NCBI GenBank assembly: GCA_023251455.1
Contig: JAHEYT010000025.1
Coordinates: forward strand, 3,116-67,115
Length of the DNA: 64,000 nucleotides
Source: Bacteroidota bacterium
GTDB taxonomy: Bacteria > Bacteroidota > Bacteroidia > Bacteroidales > Prolixibacteraceae
Direction of reading: 5' to 3'
Position numbers and translations under genes: made by a program. Shown one piece after another: positions 56,238 to 63,926 of this stretch. The notes under the pieces were generated by a model, which saw only the letters and a program-made list of their open reading frames with translations, was not told where the DNA came from and did no database searches. The number at the start of each line of letters is the position of its first letter. Positions within the stretch are counted from its first letter, which is position 1.

Positions 56238-57932
56238 CTATTTAGGTTCCATCTCTGTTATCGGGCTTCCAAACATCATTTTGGGGTACACATTGGTATG
56301 AATATCCAGAGAAACATTTAATAAGAATGGTTGATCGGGTTTTTCCCATAAGCGGGTTAATCCACTTTGCAAATCTTCCGGAGTGCTTATTGTTGCGGCA
56401 TCGATTTCGTATGCTTTGGCAACCTTCTCAAAATCGGGAGTACTATATCCATTCACAGTCGATTGGTAACAACTGTCGAAATAGGCATCCTGAAATTGGC
56501 GGATCATACCCAGGCAATGATTGTTGATAATCACGATTTTTATAGGCAGATTATTCCTTCTAATGGTTTGCAATTCCTGTATGTTGATTTGAAATCCACC
56601 ATCTCCTGCAATGCATACAACCGGGTCTTTACCTAAAGCAAACGAAGCGCCTATGGCAGCCGGAAGCGAATAACCCATGGCGCCCATACCTCCCGAAGAA
56701 AGGAACCGTTGGCCGGTGGTTAATTCAATGGATTGTGCAGTCCACATTTGGTTATTGCCAACATCGGTAATAAAGGCTTTTGCTTGTTTTGAACATTGAG
56801 ATAGTAAGTGAATAAAACTGTTTGGGTTGATGCCTTTGATGTCCTTTAGCTCAGCAGTGTCGGTTAGTTGTTGTCTCTTTTGTTCTATCTCGCTGAACCA
56901 TTCTTTGATATCCTTTTCTGAATTTTTAGAAAGATTGGCAAGGTTTAAAAAATCAGTTAGTTCTTCGTTTAATGTATTGCAACCAGGAAACCGATTATTT
57001 AACTCAGCATTGTCAATATCAACATGAAAAATTTGTTTCCCTTTCATGAAAGAATCCGTATCTGATCCGGTTTGCCTGAGGTCTAAACGACTACCTAGAA
57101 CTAATAGCAGGTCGCAGGTTCCCATGGCATAATTAGCCCAACGGTTTCCATAGGTGCCAATAAAACCAATCCGGTTAGGGTGATTAAAAGGTATAGCGTC
57201 GAGACCATGCAGCGAGCAAACAACAGGAAGGTTGTATTTTTCAACGAATTCGATAAATTGTTCGGTTGCATTTGCCAAACGAACACCATGCCCTACGAGC
57301 ACCAGAGGTTTCTGGCTTATTTTTAAAGAATCGTTTAATTCGTTAAGATAAAGTTGAATTTCATTAGTTGATATGGCATCGCTACCAGCTAAATCTCTGC
57401 TTTCACTTCCTGTAATTTCATCCTTTTGCAGGTTCATTGGGATATCAATTAATACCGGGCCTGAACGTCCTTCACTGGCGATTGACCATGCTTCTTCCAG
57501 TATAAGCGGAATCTGATTGGCCTCCTTTACGGCATATGCAGCTTTTGTTATGGGGCGCACAATGGAAACAATATCCGTTTCCTGAAACCCAATCTGACGG
57601 GTTGCTTTATCTCCTTTTTGTTCATTGAGGTTGACTTGTCCGGTAATAAAAATAGCCGGGACCGAATCAAAATAACAGTTCCCAATACCAGTAATTAAAT
57701 TAGTTGCCCCCGGTCCGCTTGTCGCCAAAGCGATACCTGGTTTGTTTTTAATACGTCCATAGGCGTCAGCAGCAAAAGCGGCAGCTTGTTCATGGTGCAT
57801 GCTGACAATACTGAATCCACCTTGTTTATTCAATTCATCCAGAATCCGGGTGATCATTCCTCCCTGCAACTCAAAAACTGTGTCAACTCCTTTATCCTTT
57901 AGGAATTTAGCGATATATGTGGTGACTTTCAT
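56238..57932 (-). CDS. Thiamine-diphosphate enzyme, acetolactate-synthase-like (YerE candidate)
   Basis: The 564-residue protein has the three-domain ThDP fold. The N-terminal domain has the cofactor-activating Glu in MHHEQAAAFAADAYGR, then ALATSGPGATNLITGI. The central domain has PVVCSLHGLDAI and IGFIGTYGNRWANYAMGTCDLLLVLGSRLD. The C-terminal domain has the GDGG...NN motif (CIAGDGGFQINIQEL, IINNHCLGMIRQ). It resembles acetolactate synthase large subunits, but no small subunit or ilv gene is near. Embedded with RfbF-G-H-type genes, it matches YerE, which adds a two-carbon unit from pyruvate to CDP-4-keto-3,6-dideoxyglucose in yersiniose synthesis. This function is inferred from context. Confidence 0.82.
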   Translation of the reverse strand: MKVTTYIAKFLKDKGVDTVFELQGGMITRILDELNKQGGFSIVSMHHEQAAAFAADAYGRIKNKPGIALATSGPGATNLITGIGNCYFDSVPAIFITGQVNLNEQKGDKATRQIGFQETDIVSIVRPITKAAYAVKEANQIPLILEEAWSIASEGRSGPVLIDIPMNLQKDEITGSESRDLAGSDAISTNEIQLYLNELNDSLKISQKPLVLVGHGVRLANATEQFIEFVEKYNLPVVCSLHGLDAIPFNHPNRIGFIGTYGNRWANYAMGTCDLLLVLGSRLDLRQTGSDTDSFMKGKQIFHVDIDNAELNNRFPGCNTLNEELTDFLNLANLSKNSEKDIKEWFSEIEQKRQQLTDTAELKDIKGINPNSFIHLLSQCSKQAKAFITDVGNNQMWTAQSIELTTGQRFLSSGGMGAMGYSLPAAIGASFALGKDPVVCIAGDGGFQINIQELQTIRRNNLPIKIVIINNHCLGMIRQFQDAYFDSCYQSTVNGYSTPDFEKVAKAYEIDAATISTPEDLQSGLTRLWEKPDQPFLLNVSLDIHTNVYPKMMFGSPITEMEPK

Positions 57933-58852
57933 TGTTGCTTCTTTTTATAAAATTCTATCGTTTTCAATAATCCTTCAGTTATATTTTCAGAGCCATTAGC
58001 AGGATTAAAAATTTTTTGAAACTTCGAATTATCGCTGGCAATATACATATTTTGTCCCTTTCTGTATGGAATTGTTCCAAATTGAAGTAAATCCGGAGAT
58101 AGACCTAATGATTCGGTTATTTGAAACAAAAGATCTTTTAATTTGATCGATCTGGATGAACAAAGGTTGTAAATGCCTGATCTGTTTTCTTGAAAATCGA
58201 TAAGTTCATGAATTTGTGACACAAAATCACGAATGTACAAGTAGTTATACGACTGCTCACACGCAGTTAACTTTATGGGTTCATTTCTGAGCAGTTTCGA
58301 AATTACACTGGGTATTAACCAGGCAGAATTTTCATTTTCTCCAAAAATGGAGAATACTCTAACCCAATACCATTCCTGATCGGTTTCTGAAAATAGGGAG
58401 CGAAGATAGTTGAGTGTCAGAATTTTTATTGCTCCGTATGCATCATCTGGTTTTGTAACTGTTTCTTCAGTCACAGGAAATTCATATCTCCCGTATTCGG
58501 CCTGAGATCCAAAAGCAATTACTTTTTTTATCGAACATTCTTTGGCCAAATCGAACAATTCTTTAGAAAACCAGAAATTTTTCATTTGTAACTCCCAATC
58601 ATTTCTTTGTAGCGCCTCTATACCATTCCATGCGGTATGAATGAGCTGGTCAGGTTTTATTTCTTTAACCGTATTTTTCCAATTGAGATCATCAATATTT
58701 ATCCAATGTACTCGATCCTTAAAATACAAGCATTTTTCAAACGATGAGCTTGTTCGGTAAATGGCGTAAACAGAGTATCCCATTTCAACTAATTGAAAAG
58801 CAATGTTTGAGCCAATAAAGCCTGTTGCCCCAGTGATAAGGATTTTCTTCAT
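57929..58852 (-). CDS. NAD(P)-dependent sugar reductase/epimerase (YerF candidate)
   Basis: The 307-residue extended SDR has the Rossmann loop KKILITGATGFIGSNIAFQL (about 2-21), the AYRT-type second strand, the catalytic Y-x3-K in DDAYGAIKILTL and the Ser in GSQAEYG. It overlaps the ThDP gene by 4 bases (ATGA), so the two are translationally coupled. In the yersiniose pathway YerF reduces the acetyl branch made by YerE, and this tight coupling favours that role. Alternatives are a CDP-sugar 4-reductase (abequose/paratose synthase type) or a different epimerase. Confidence 0.82.
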   Translation of the reverse strand: MKKILITGATGFIGSNIAFQLVEMGYSVYAIYRTSSSFEKCLYFKDRVHWINIDDLNWKNTVKEIKPDQLIHTAWNGIEALQRNDWELQMKNFWFSKELFDLAKECSIKKVIAFGSQAEYGRYEFPVTEETVTKPDDAYGAIKILTLNYLRSLFSETDQEWYWVRVFSIFGENENSAWLIPSVISKLLRNEPIKLTACEQSYNYLYIRDFVSQIHELIDFQENRSGIYNLCSSRSIKLKDLLFQITESLGLSPDLLQFGTIPYRKGQNMYIASDNSKFQKIFNPANGSENITEGLLKTIEFYKKKQQ

Positions 58853-58873
58853 GGAATTTTAATTTTTATGCAT

Positions 58874-59581
58874 TTATTCCCAATCGTCGGTTAATATTTT
58901 CGTAGGCGGAACCCCCATATTTAATAGGGTTTGTTTGAATGTTTTGATCATTGCAGGAGGGCCTGAAATAAAGTAGTTGCTTTCGATTCCGTTTTCGTTA
59001 AAAATCTTCTGAATATCAATGACTCCATCGACATCCTGATTATATATTTGGGGAACACAACTCGCTAACGAATTAATTTCACCAGAATAGATGTTGTATT
59101 CTTTGGAACGGAACCCGAGATAAATCTTTGGATTGATGTATTCGTTGAATGACTCATGGGTGAAGAGCGATAGGAACGGGGTGATACCCGTTCCTCCGGC
59201 TATAAAAACAGTATTGGTCTTGTCGTGCGGCTGCGTAAATAAATCGCCGTATGGAAGTTTGAGCCAGACTTCCGACCTTGTTTTCAGCGCTTCTTCCATT
59301 TGTTTGGTGAAAGCTCCCTTTACCGAATAGGTAATCCGTATGGTTTCTTCGTGGGGATTGCTTTGCATCGAGAAACAACGCGAATCGGGCCATTGACTGC
59401 TGCCATCGTATTCTTCATCGAGGGCAATATGCAGGAATTGTCCGGGATGATACTTGTATTTCCCATTCATCGATTTAAATTCGAGCGTGTAAATGCCTTC
59501 GAATGGGTTGATGATGGAGATGAGTTCTGATTTATATTTTTTTTGTAGCATAGACAATATTTTAATTACACGAGGTTTCAT
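58874..59581 (-). CDS. FAD/NAD(P)H reductase, E3-like, without ferredoxin domain
   Basis: The 235-residue protein is FNR-like. It has the FAD motif WPDSRCFSMQSNPHEE (the RxxS region), YSVKGAFTKQM, LKLPYGDLFTQ, the NAD(P) motif VFIAGGTGITPFLSLF and the C-terminal YFISGPPAMIKTFKQ. Such enzymes (DdhD/AscD) drive the RfbH-type dehydrase. Those proteins normally carry an N-terminal plant-type [2Fe-2S] domain, whereas this one is about 90 residues shorter and lacks a cysteine cluster. A start at 59551 (MLQKKYKS) is also possible. Confidence 0.8.
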   Translation of the reverse strand: MKPRVIKILSMLQKKYKSELISIINPFEGIYTLEFKSMNGKYKYHPGQFLHIALDEEYDGSSQWPDSRCFSMQSNPHEETIRITYSVKGAFTKQMEEALKTRSEVWLKLPYGDLFTQPHDKTNTVFIAGGTGITPFLSLFTHESFNEYINPKIYLGFRSKEYNIYSGEINSLASCVPQIYNQDVDGVIDIQKIFNENGIESNYFISGPPAMIKTFKQTLLNMGVPPTKILTDDWE

Positions 59582-59610
59582 AAAGTATCTATTTGAGACT
59601 TAGTGAAAAA

Positions 59611-59633
59611 CTTGGTGTGACTTAGTGAAACTT
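59611..59633 (+). repeat. Direct repeat flanking the GxxExxY gene, left copy
   Basis: CTTGGTGTGACTTAGTGAAA followed by CTT. It matches CTTGGTGTTACTTGGTGAAA (60091-60110) with two differences. It lies just downstream of the GxxExxY stop. Confidence 0.6.
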
Positions 59634-59640
59634 CTTTTTG

Positions 59641-60009
59641 TTAAAGAATAAATCTCTTTATTCCGTCTTTCAATGATTTAGTATTGAAGTTTAATAATCC
59701 AATATGACATCCAGCCAATTTCATGTAGGTTAATGTTTGAGCCTGATGAACCTCGGTGAAAGCCTCAACTGTTTTTAGTTCAATAATCACTTTTGAATTT
59801 ACTAAAAGATCAATGCGATAACCGCATTCTAATTTGATCTCTTCGTAAATCAGAGGCAAGGCTTTTTCTTCTTCCACTTTAAGTCCTGCTTTTCGGAGTT
59901 CATAAGCCAGGCAAGCTCGATAAACACTTTCTAATAAACCTGGTCCCAGTTTAGTATGTATTTTGAATACACAGTCGAGGATTGTACGGCTTATTTGATC
60001 TTCATTCAT
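59641..60009 (-). CDS. GxxExxY family protein
   Basis: A 122-residue product from the chosen start (MNEDQISRTI). It has the name-giving motif GPGLLESVYRACLAYEL, then ALPLIYEEIKLECGYRIDLLVNSKVIIELKTVEAF, a PD-(D/E)xK-like core with the D and ExK residues, and HIGLLNFNTKSLKDGIKRF at the end. The family is widespread beside polysaccharide and mobile genes; function is unproven. It interrupts an otherwise coherent dideoxysugar operon and is bracketed by direct repeats, so it appears inserted. A start at 60045 would read through the repeat, hence 60009. Confidence 0.85.
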   Translation of the reverse strand: MNEDQISRTILDCVFKIHTKLGPGLLESVYRACLAYELRKAGLKVEEEKALPLIYEEIKLECGYRIDLLVNSKVIIELKTVEAFTEVHQAQTLTYMKLAGCHIGLLNFNTKSLKDGIKRFIL

Positions 60010-60021
60010 ATGTGATTTGTT

Positions 60022-60050
60022 ACACAAAGTTTCACAAAGTTTCACACAAA
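60022..60050. repeat. Short tandem CACAAAGTTT repeats next to GxxExxY
   Basis: ACACAAAGTTTCACAAAGTT followed by TCACACAAA: three close copies of CACAAAGTTT. The reverse complement resembles the left flank (AACTTTGTGTGAAAC against AACTTGGTGTGAC). They belong to the same repeat family as the two flanking copies. Confidence 0.5.
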
Positions 60051-60090
60051 GTTGCTCAATGTTTTTGTTGTGATACTTTTTTATGTTATA

Positions 60091-60114
60091 CTTGGTGTTA
60101 CTTGGTGAAATCTT
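60091..60114 (+). repeat. Direct repeat flanking the GxxExxY gene, right copy
   Basis: CTTGGTGTTACTTGGTGAAA followed by TCTT. It matches the left copy at 59611-59633 with two differences in the first 20 bases. It overlaps the 3' end of the dehydrase gene, so the last codons of that gene lie inside the repeat. Confidence 0.6.
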
Positions 60115-61726
60115 TAATAAATAAATCTAAAATATCTTCACTATAATCAAACATTTCCTTCGTCAATCCCGGATAAGTTCCCAAAAAGAAGGTGTTGTTC
60201 ATGATGTAATCGGTATTGCTCAAATGGTCGGCAATGCGCCACTCACGGTCGAGGAAACCCGGTTGTTTGGTTATATTGCCCGCAAACAAATTTCGTGTTT
60301 CGATGAGTTTACTATTCAAGTGTGCCGTTAATTCGTCACGCTTAAATGGAGCATTTTCTTTTAAGGTCACAATAAACGCGAACCATGCAGGATCCGCATG
60401 TTCTGTAGCCTCAGGCAGAATAAAATAATTGAGATATTTTGAGAAAATGCGTTTCCATTCTATGAAATTTTTTTTCCGCCGTTCGCAAAAGGCCGGAAGT
60501 TTATCAATCTGAACGGCACCTATTGCAGCCTGAATGTCGGTCATTTTTAAATTGTACCCAATTTCGGAGTACACATATTTGTGGTCGAACCCATAGGGTA
60601 GGTTTCCAAATAATTGAGAGAAGCGTTTGCCACAGGTATTGTTTTCGCCTCCGGCACAATAGCAATCGCGGCCCCAGTCACGAAACGCCCTGACTAACTG
60701 CGCTAATTGCGGATCGTTTGTGCAGATGGCGCCACCCTCGCCGGTGGTGATGTGGTGAGCCGGATAAAAGGAGATGGTTGATAGATGCGCATACGATCCG
60801 GTTTTCTTTCCCCGGTATTCACTGCCAAAAGCATCGCAATTGTCTTCAATAACCCACAAATCATATTCTTTGGCCAGTTGTATCACCGCATCGATGTTGA
60901 ATGGGTTTCCCAATGTGTGTGCAATAAAGATACAGCGTGTTTTAGGCGTGATTGCCTTGCGCATCATTTCCACATCAATGTTATATGTTGGAATTTGCAC
61001 ATCAACAAATACCGGGATCAATCCATACTGAATAATTGGGGTAACCGTAGCCGGGAATCCTGCTGCTACAGAAAGCACCTCGTCGCCTGGTTTTAAGCGT
61101 TTTTCTCCCAGCTTTTCGGAAGTTAGGGCTGAAAAAGCAAGGAGGTTGGCTGATGATCCGGAGTTGGTCAGTAAAACATGTTCGACTTCCAGAAATTCAG
61201 CAATTTTTTCAGTAAATTGTTCTGAAAATCTTCCTTCGGTAAGCCAGAAATCAAGGGATGCTTCTACCGCATTAACCAGTTCGTTTTCATCGAATACACG
61301 TCCGGCATAATTTACACGCGATTTGCCGGGGATAAATTCAGCTTGGGCAAAGCGTTGATGATGGTAAGTCTTTGTGTGTCCTTTAATTATCAGCCGTTGT
61401 AACTGGTCCGTCTTTAGTTTTTTAAGGTGACCCAGTTTCTTCTTTAAAAATTTAGGAGTAACCATGAGCTGTTTAGATACCGGGAAAACAGTATTGTCAT
61501 TCAATAAGCCTCCATCTTCCAAATCCTGCGGTCTGACCTGAAACACTTCTTCTTTGTTCCAACTTTCGATTTTGGAACTTCCGGCGATGACCTGAATATC
61601 GCCTTTTGAATTAGGCAAAGCTATAATAACGACAGGCCGTGGTTTGTGCTGAAATGAATCAGCGAACGGAACATCGTAAATGTAAATTTCACCAATTTTA
61701 ACTTCAGCTAAAGATATTTGCTCCAT
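60098..61726 (-). CDS. rfbH: RfbH/DdhC-type dehydrase fused to an N-terminal PemK/MazF-like domain
   Basis: The product has 542 residues in one frame. Residues 1-115 form a PemK/MazF-like domain: VKIGEIYIYDVPFADSFQHK, then PRPVVIIALP with the conserved K-x-R-P, a GSSKIES strand and GGLLNDNTVFPVSKQ followed by a helical end. From about 122 it is the CDP-6-deoxy-4-ketoglucose 3-dehydrase (E1): FIPGKSRVNYAGRVFDENEL, GDEVLSVAAGFPATVTPI, IEDNCDAFG and SFYPAHHITTGEGG, where His324 takes the place of the PLP-binding lysine. Cysteines 297, 355, 357 and 365 fit the C-X57-C-X1-C-X7-C [2Fe-2S] pattern of E1. The last codons lie in a repeat. Normal E1 proteins are about 430-440 residues and lack the PemK part. 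Confidence 0.9.
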   Translation of the reverse strand: MEQISLAEVKIGEIYIYDVPFADSFQHKPRPVVIIALPNSKGDIQVIAGSSKIESWNKEEVFQVRPQDLEDGGLLNDNTVFPVSKQLMVTPKFLKKKLGHLKKLKTDQLQRLIIKGHTKTYHHQRFAQAEFIPGKSRVNYAGRVFDENELVNAVEASLDFWLTEGRFSEQFTEKIAEFLEVEHVLLTNSGSSANLLAFSALTSEKLGEKRLKPGDEVLSVAAGFPATVTPIIQYGLIPVFVDVQIPTYNIDVEMMRKAITPKTRCIFIAHTLGNPFNIDAVIQLAKEYDLWVIEDNCDAFGSEYRGKKTGSYAHLSTISFYPAHHITTGEGGAICTNDPQLAQLVRAFRDWGRDCYCAGGENNTCGKRFSQLFGNLPYGFDHKYVYSEIGYNLKMTDIQAAIGAVQIDKLPAFCERRKKNFIEWKRIFSKYLNYFILPEATEHADPAWFAFIVTLKENAPFKRDELTAHLNSKLIETRNLFAGNITKQPGFLDREWRIADHLSNTDYIMNNTFFLGTYPGLTKEMFDYSEDILDLFIKDFTK

Positions 61727-61923
61727 AGTTCGTCTTCGTTTTTGTCTTCGTCAATGATTTGATTGTTACTGGCTGCGTAGAATTCTTCATCTTCTGACAA
61801 CTGATTGTATTTTTTGAATGGTTTAGTTGCCAGAATGATGATTTCTACCTCTTCGGCAAAGTCTTCAGGAATATTAAACAGGTGAAACTGTTCTTTGGAT
61901 AATTGTCTTCTTATAGCTTTCAT
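61708..61923 (-). CDS. Antitoxin-like small protein upstream of the PemK-RfbH fusion
   Basis: A 71-residue product from the chosen start (MKAIRRQLSKEQFHLFNI). It continues PEDFAEEVEIIILATK, then an acidic helical tail ending DKNEDELWSKYL. This acidic, two-part form (DNA-binding-like head, acidic tail) fits antitoxins of PemK/MazF pairs. Its stop overlaps the start of the fusion gene by 19 bases, the typical antitoxin-toxin coupling. Another ATG at 61941 is possible but adds only six residues. Identification rests on form and position, not on a recognised family. Confidence 0.65.
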   Translation of the reverse strand: MKAIRRQLSKEQFHLFNIPEDFAEEVEIIILATKPFKKYNQLSEDEEFYAASNNQIIDEDKNEDELWSKYL

Positions 61924-61988
61924 CGTATGTATATTATACAAATTAAAATGAATTATTCTGTTTCACTGAGTTTCTCGGATTGATTTAA

Positions 61989-63065
61989 TTATGCGAAATA
62001 TTGATCAATTTGCTGTTCGGTGACTTTGCGGATGTTTTCACCCTTTAAAAAGGATTTATTCCAATCAACAATAGTTTTCAAGGTGGTTTCAATGTCCCAC
62101 TTTGGGGTCCATCCGAGTTCAGTTTTGGCTTTGGAGCAATCCAGTTTCAAATAGTTTGCTTCATGTGGCTGTGGATTTTTGTCCAGTTCAAAGGTAGCGC
62201 CGTCTCCCCACAATTCGCATATCGATTGAATGATCCACTCTACGTTTTTGGCATCGCGGTCATCAGGTCCAAAATTCCATCCCTGAGCAAAAGCCGAACC
62301 TTCAGTCAATAGCTTTGCTGCAAGCGCAAGATAACCAGTGAGGGGTTCCAAAACATGCTGCCAGGGACGGATGGCAAACGGACTTCTTATTTTTACTTTT
62401 TCACCATTAGAGATGGCCCGGATAAAATCAGGGATTAAGCGGTCATCAGCCCAATCGCCACCTCCAATTACATTTCCGGCACGGGCTGAAGCAATGGCAA
62501 CCTGATGATTATCATAGTCTTTTGGATTGAAGTATGAATTCCGGAAAGCGGCAGTTGCCAATTCAGAACACCCTTTACTATTTGAATAAGGATCATAACC
62601 TCCCATCGGTTCATTTTCACGGTAACCCCAATGCCATTCCCTGTTTTCGTAACATTTATCGGTGGTTACGTTGACAATCGCTTTAATGCTTTTTGTGTGA
62701 CGGCACGCTTCGAGCAAATGAACTGTTCCCATCACGTTGATGGAATACGTTTCAACCGGGTTCTTGTATGATTCACGCACCAATGGTTGTGCGGCCATGT
62801 GAATAACAATTTCAGGCTGTACTTCCTGAAGTATTTTTTGCAAATAATCGTAATCACGAACGTCGCCAATATACGAAGTCATTAGATCTGCAATTTTAGC
62901 TTCATTGAAAAGACTTGGAATTGTAGGTGGCTCAAGGGCATAACCATATACATCAGCTCCAAGTTTATGCAACAGTAAACAAAGCCACGATCCTTTGAAT
63001 CCGGTGTGCCCTGTGATGAGGACGCGCCGGTTTTTATAGATATTGAAGATTTCAGGGATCATCAT
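61989..63065 (-). CDS. rfbG: CDP-glucose 4,6-dehydratase
   Basis: The 358-residue extended SDR has RVLITGHTGFKGSWLCLLL (coenzyme loop), the ALEPPTIPSLF segment special to CDP-glucose dehydratases, VIHMAAQPLVRESYKNPVETYSINVMG, NVTTDKCYENREWHWGY, the Y-x3-K in GGYDPYSNSKGCSE and RAGNVIGGGDWADDRLIPDF. It converts CDP-glucose to CDP-4-keto-6-deoxyglucose, the second step after RfbF. It follows rfbF in the same direction, with about 85 bases between them. Either ATG at 63065 or 63062 could be used. Confidence 0.95.
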   Translation of the reverse strand: MMIPEIFNIYKNRRVLITGHTGFKGSWLCLLLHKLGADVYGYALEPPTIPSLFNEAKIADLMTSYIGDVRDYDYLQKILQEVQPEIVIHMAAQPLVRESYKNPVETYSINVMGTVHLLEACRHTKSIKAIVNVTTDKCYENREWHWGYRENEPMGGYDPYSNSKGCSELATAAFRNSYFNPKDYDNHQVAIASARAGNVIGGGDWADDRLIPDFIRAISNGEKVKIRSPFAIRPWQHVLEPLTGYLALAAKLLTEGSAFAQGWNFGPDDRDAKNVEWIIQSICELWGDGATFELDKNPQPHEANYLKLDCSKAKTELGWTPKWDIETTLKTIVDWNKSFLKGENIRKVTEQQIDQYFA

Positions 63066-63152
63066 TCAGTATTTAGTTTTTTTTAAGATACATCGTGTAA
63101 CTCTGTTATGTTTTTTCGTGAAATTCGTTCTAATTCGTGTCATTCGTTATTG

Positions 63153-63926
63153 CTACCAGCGAATCCACGGTGCTTTATTCTTTTCAATGAGTTCTTCCAG
63201 TTGAATTTTATCACGCTGAGTATCCATAGGTTTCCAGAAACCTTCGTGCTTATATGTATATAATTCTCCTGCATCGGCCAATTTTTCAAGTGGCTCACGC
63301 TCAAACATAACCAAATCTCCCTCTGGGATAGAATTCAATACTTCAGGTTGGCATACAAAAAAACCTGCATTGATCCAAGCCCCATCACCCTTGGGCTTTT
63401 CAAAAAATGATGTGACTTGTTCTTTATCATTCACAACTAAAGAACCATATTTACCTTCGGGTTGAACAGAGGTCATGGTAATTGCTTTCCCATGTGATTG
63501 ATGAAATTTAACCAGTTCAGGTATGTTTATATCAGATACGCCATCGCCATAAGTAAGCATAAATGGTTCGTCTCCAATGTATTTTTTTACTTTTTTAATG
63601 CGAGCGCCAGTCATTGTTTCGAGTCCGGTATCAACCAGGGTTACTTTCCAGGGTTCGGCATGATTGGCGTGATGCGTTATGGTATTGGTGGTCATGTCCA
63701 CAGTCATATCCGACATGTGTTGGTAATAATTGGCAAAGTACTCTTTGATCATATAACCTTTATATCCACAAAGGATAATGAACTCATGGAATCCATAGTA
63801 GGAATAGATTTTCATGATATGCCAAAGGATTGGTTTCCCTCCAATTTCAACCATTGGTTTTGGTTTCAAAGTTGTCTCTTCCGAAAGGCGGGAACCCAGC
63901 CCTCCGGCAAGAATGAGTACTTTCAT
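63153..63926 (-). CDS. rfbF: Glucose-1-phosphate cytidylyltransferase
   Basis: The 257-residue nucleotidyltransferase has the glycine-rich loop LILAGGLGSRLSEETTLKPK, then PMVEIGGKPILWHIMKIYSYYG, GYKGYMIKEYF, the Asp in LTYGDGVSDINI and SFFEKPKGDGAWINAGFFV. These match RfbF/DdhA closely in order and length. It makes CDP-glucose from CTP and glucose-1-phosphate, the entry to CDP-dideoxysugars. It is the first gene of the dideoxysugar set in this window. The sequence upstream (63927-64000) is non-coding and may hold its promoter or an upstream boundary. Confidence 0.96.
   Translation of the reverse strand: MKVLILAGGLGSRLSEETTLKPKPMVEIGGKPILWHIMKIYSYYGFHEFIILCGYKGYMIKEYFANYYQHMSDMTVDMTTNTITHHANHAEPWKVTLVDTGLETMTGARIKKVKKYIGDEPFMLTYGDGVSDINIPELVKFHQSHGKAITMTSVQPEGKYGSLVVNDKEQVTSFFEKPKGDGAWINAGFFVCQPEVLNSIPEGDLVMFEREPLEKLADAGELYTYKHEGFWKPMDTQRDKIQLEELIEKNKAPWIRW

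Noticed and set aside
56238-57932. True acetolactate synthase of branched-chain amino-acid synthesis
   Set aside because: No small subunit or ilv gene is adjacent, and it overlaps a sugar reductase gene in a dideoxysugar operon; not fully excluded.
60098-61726. Two separate genes (toxin and dehydrase) merged by an open-frame coincidence
   Set aside because: No stop, and no Met near residues 105-135 that could start a dehydrase with its usual N-terminus; a single fused product is the simplest reading.
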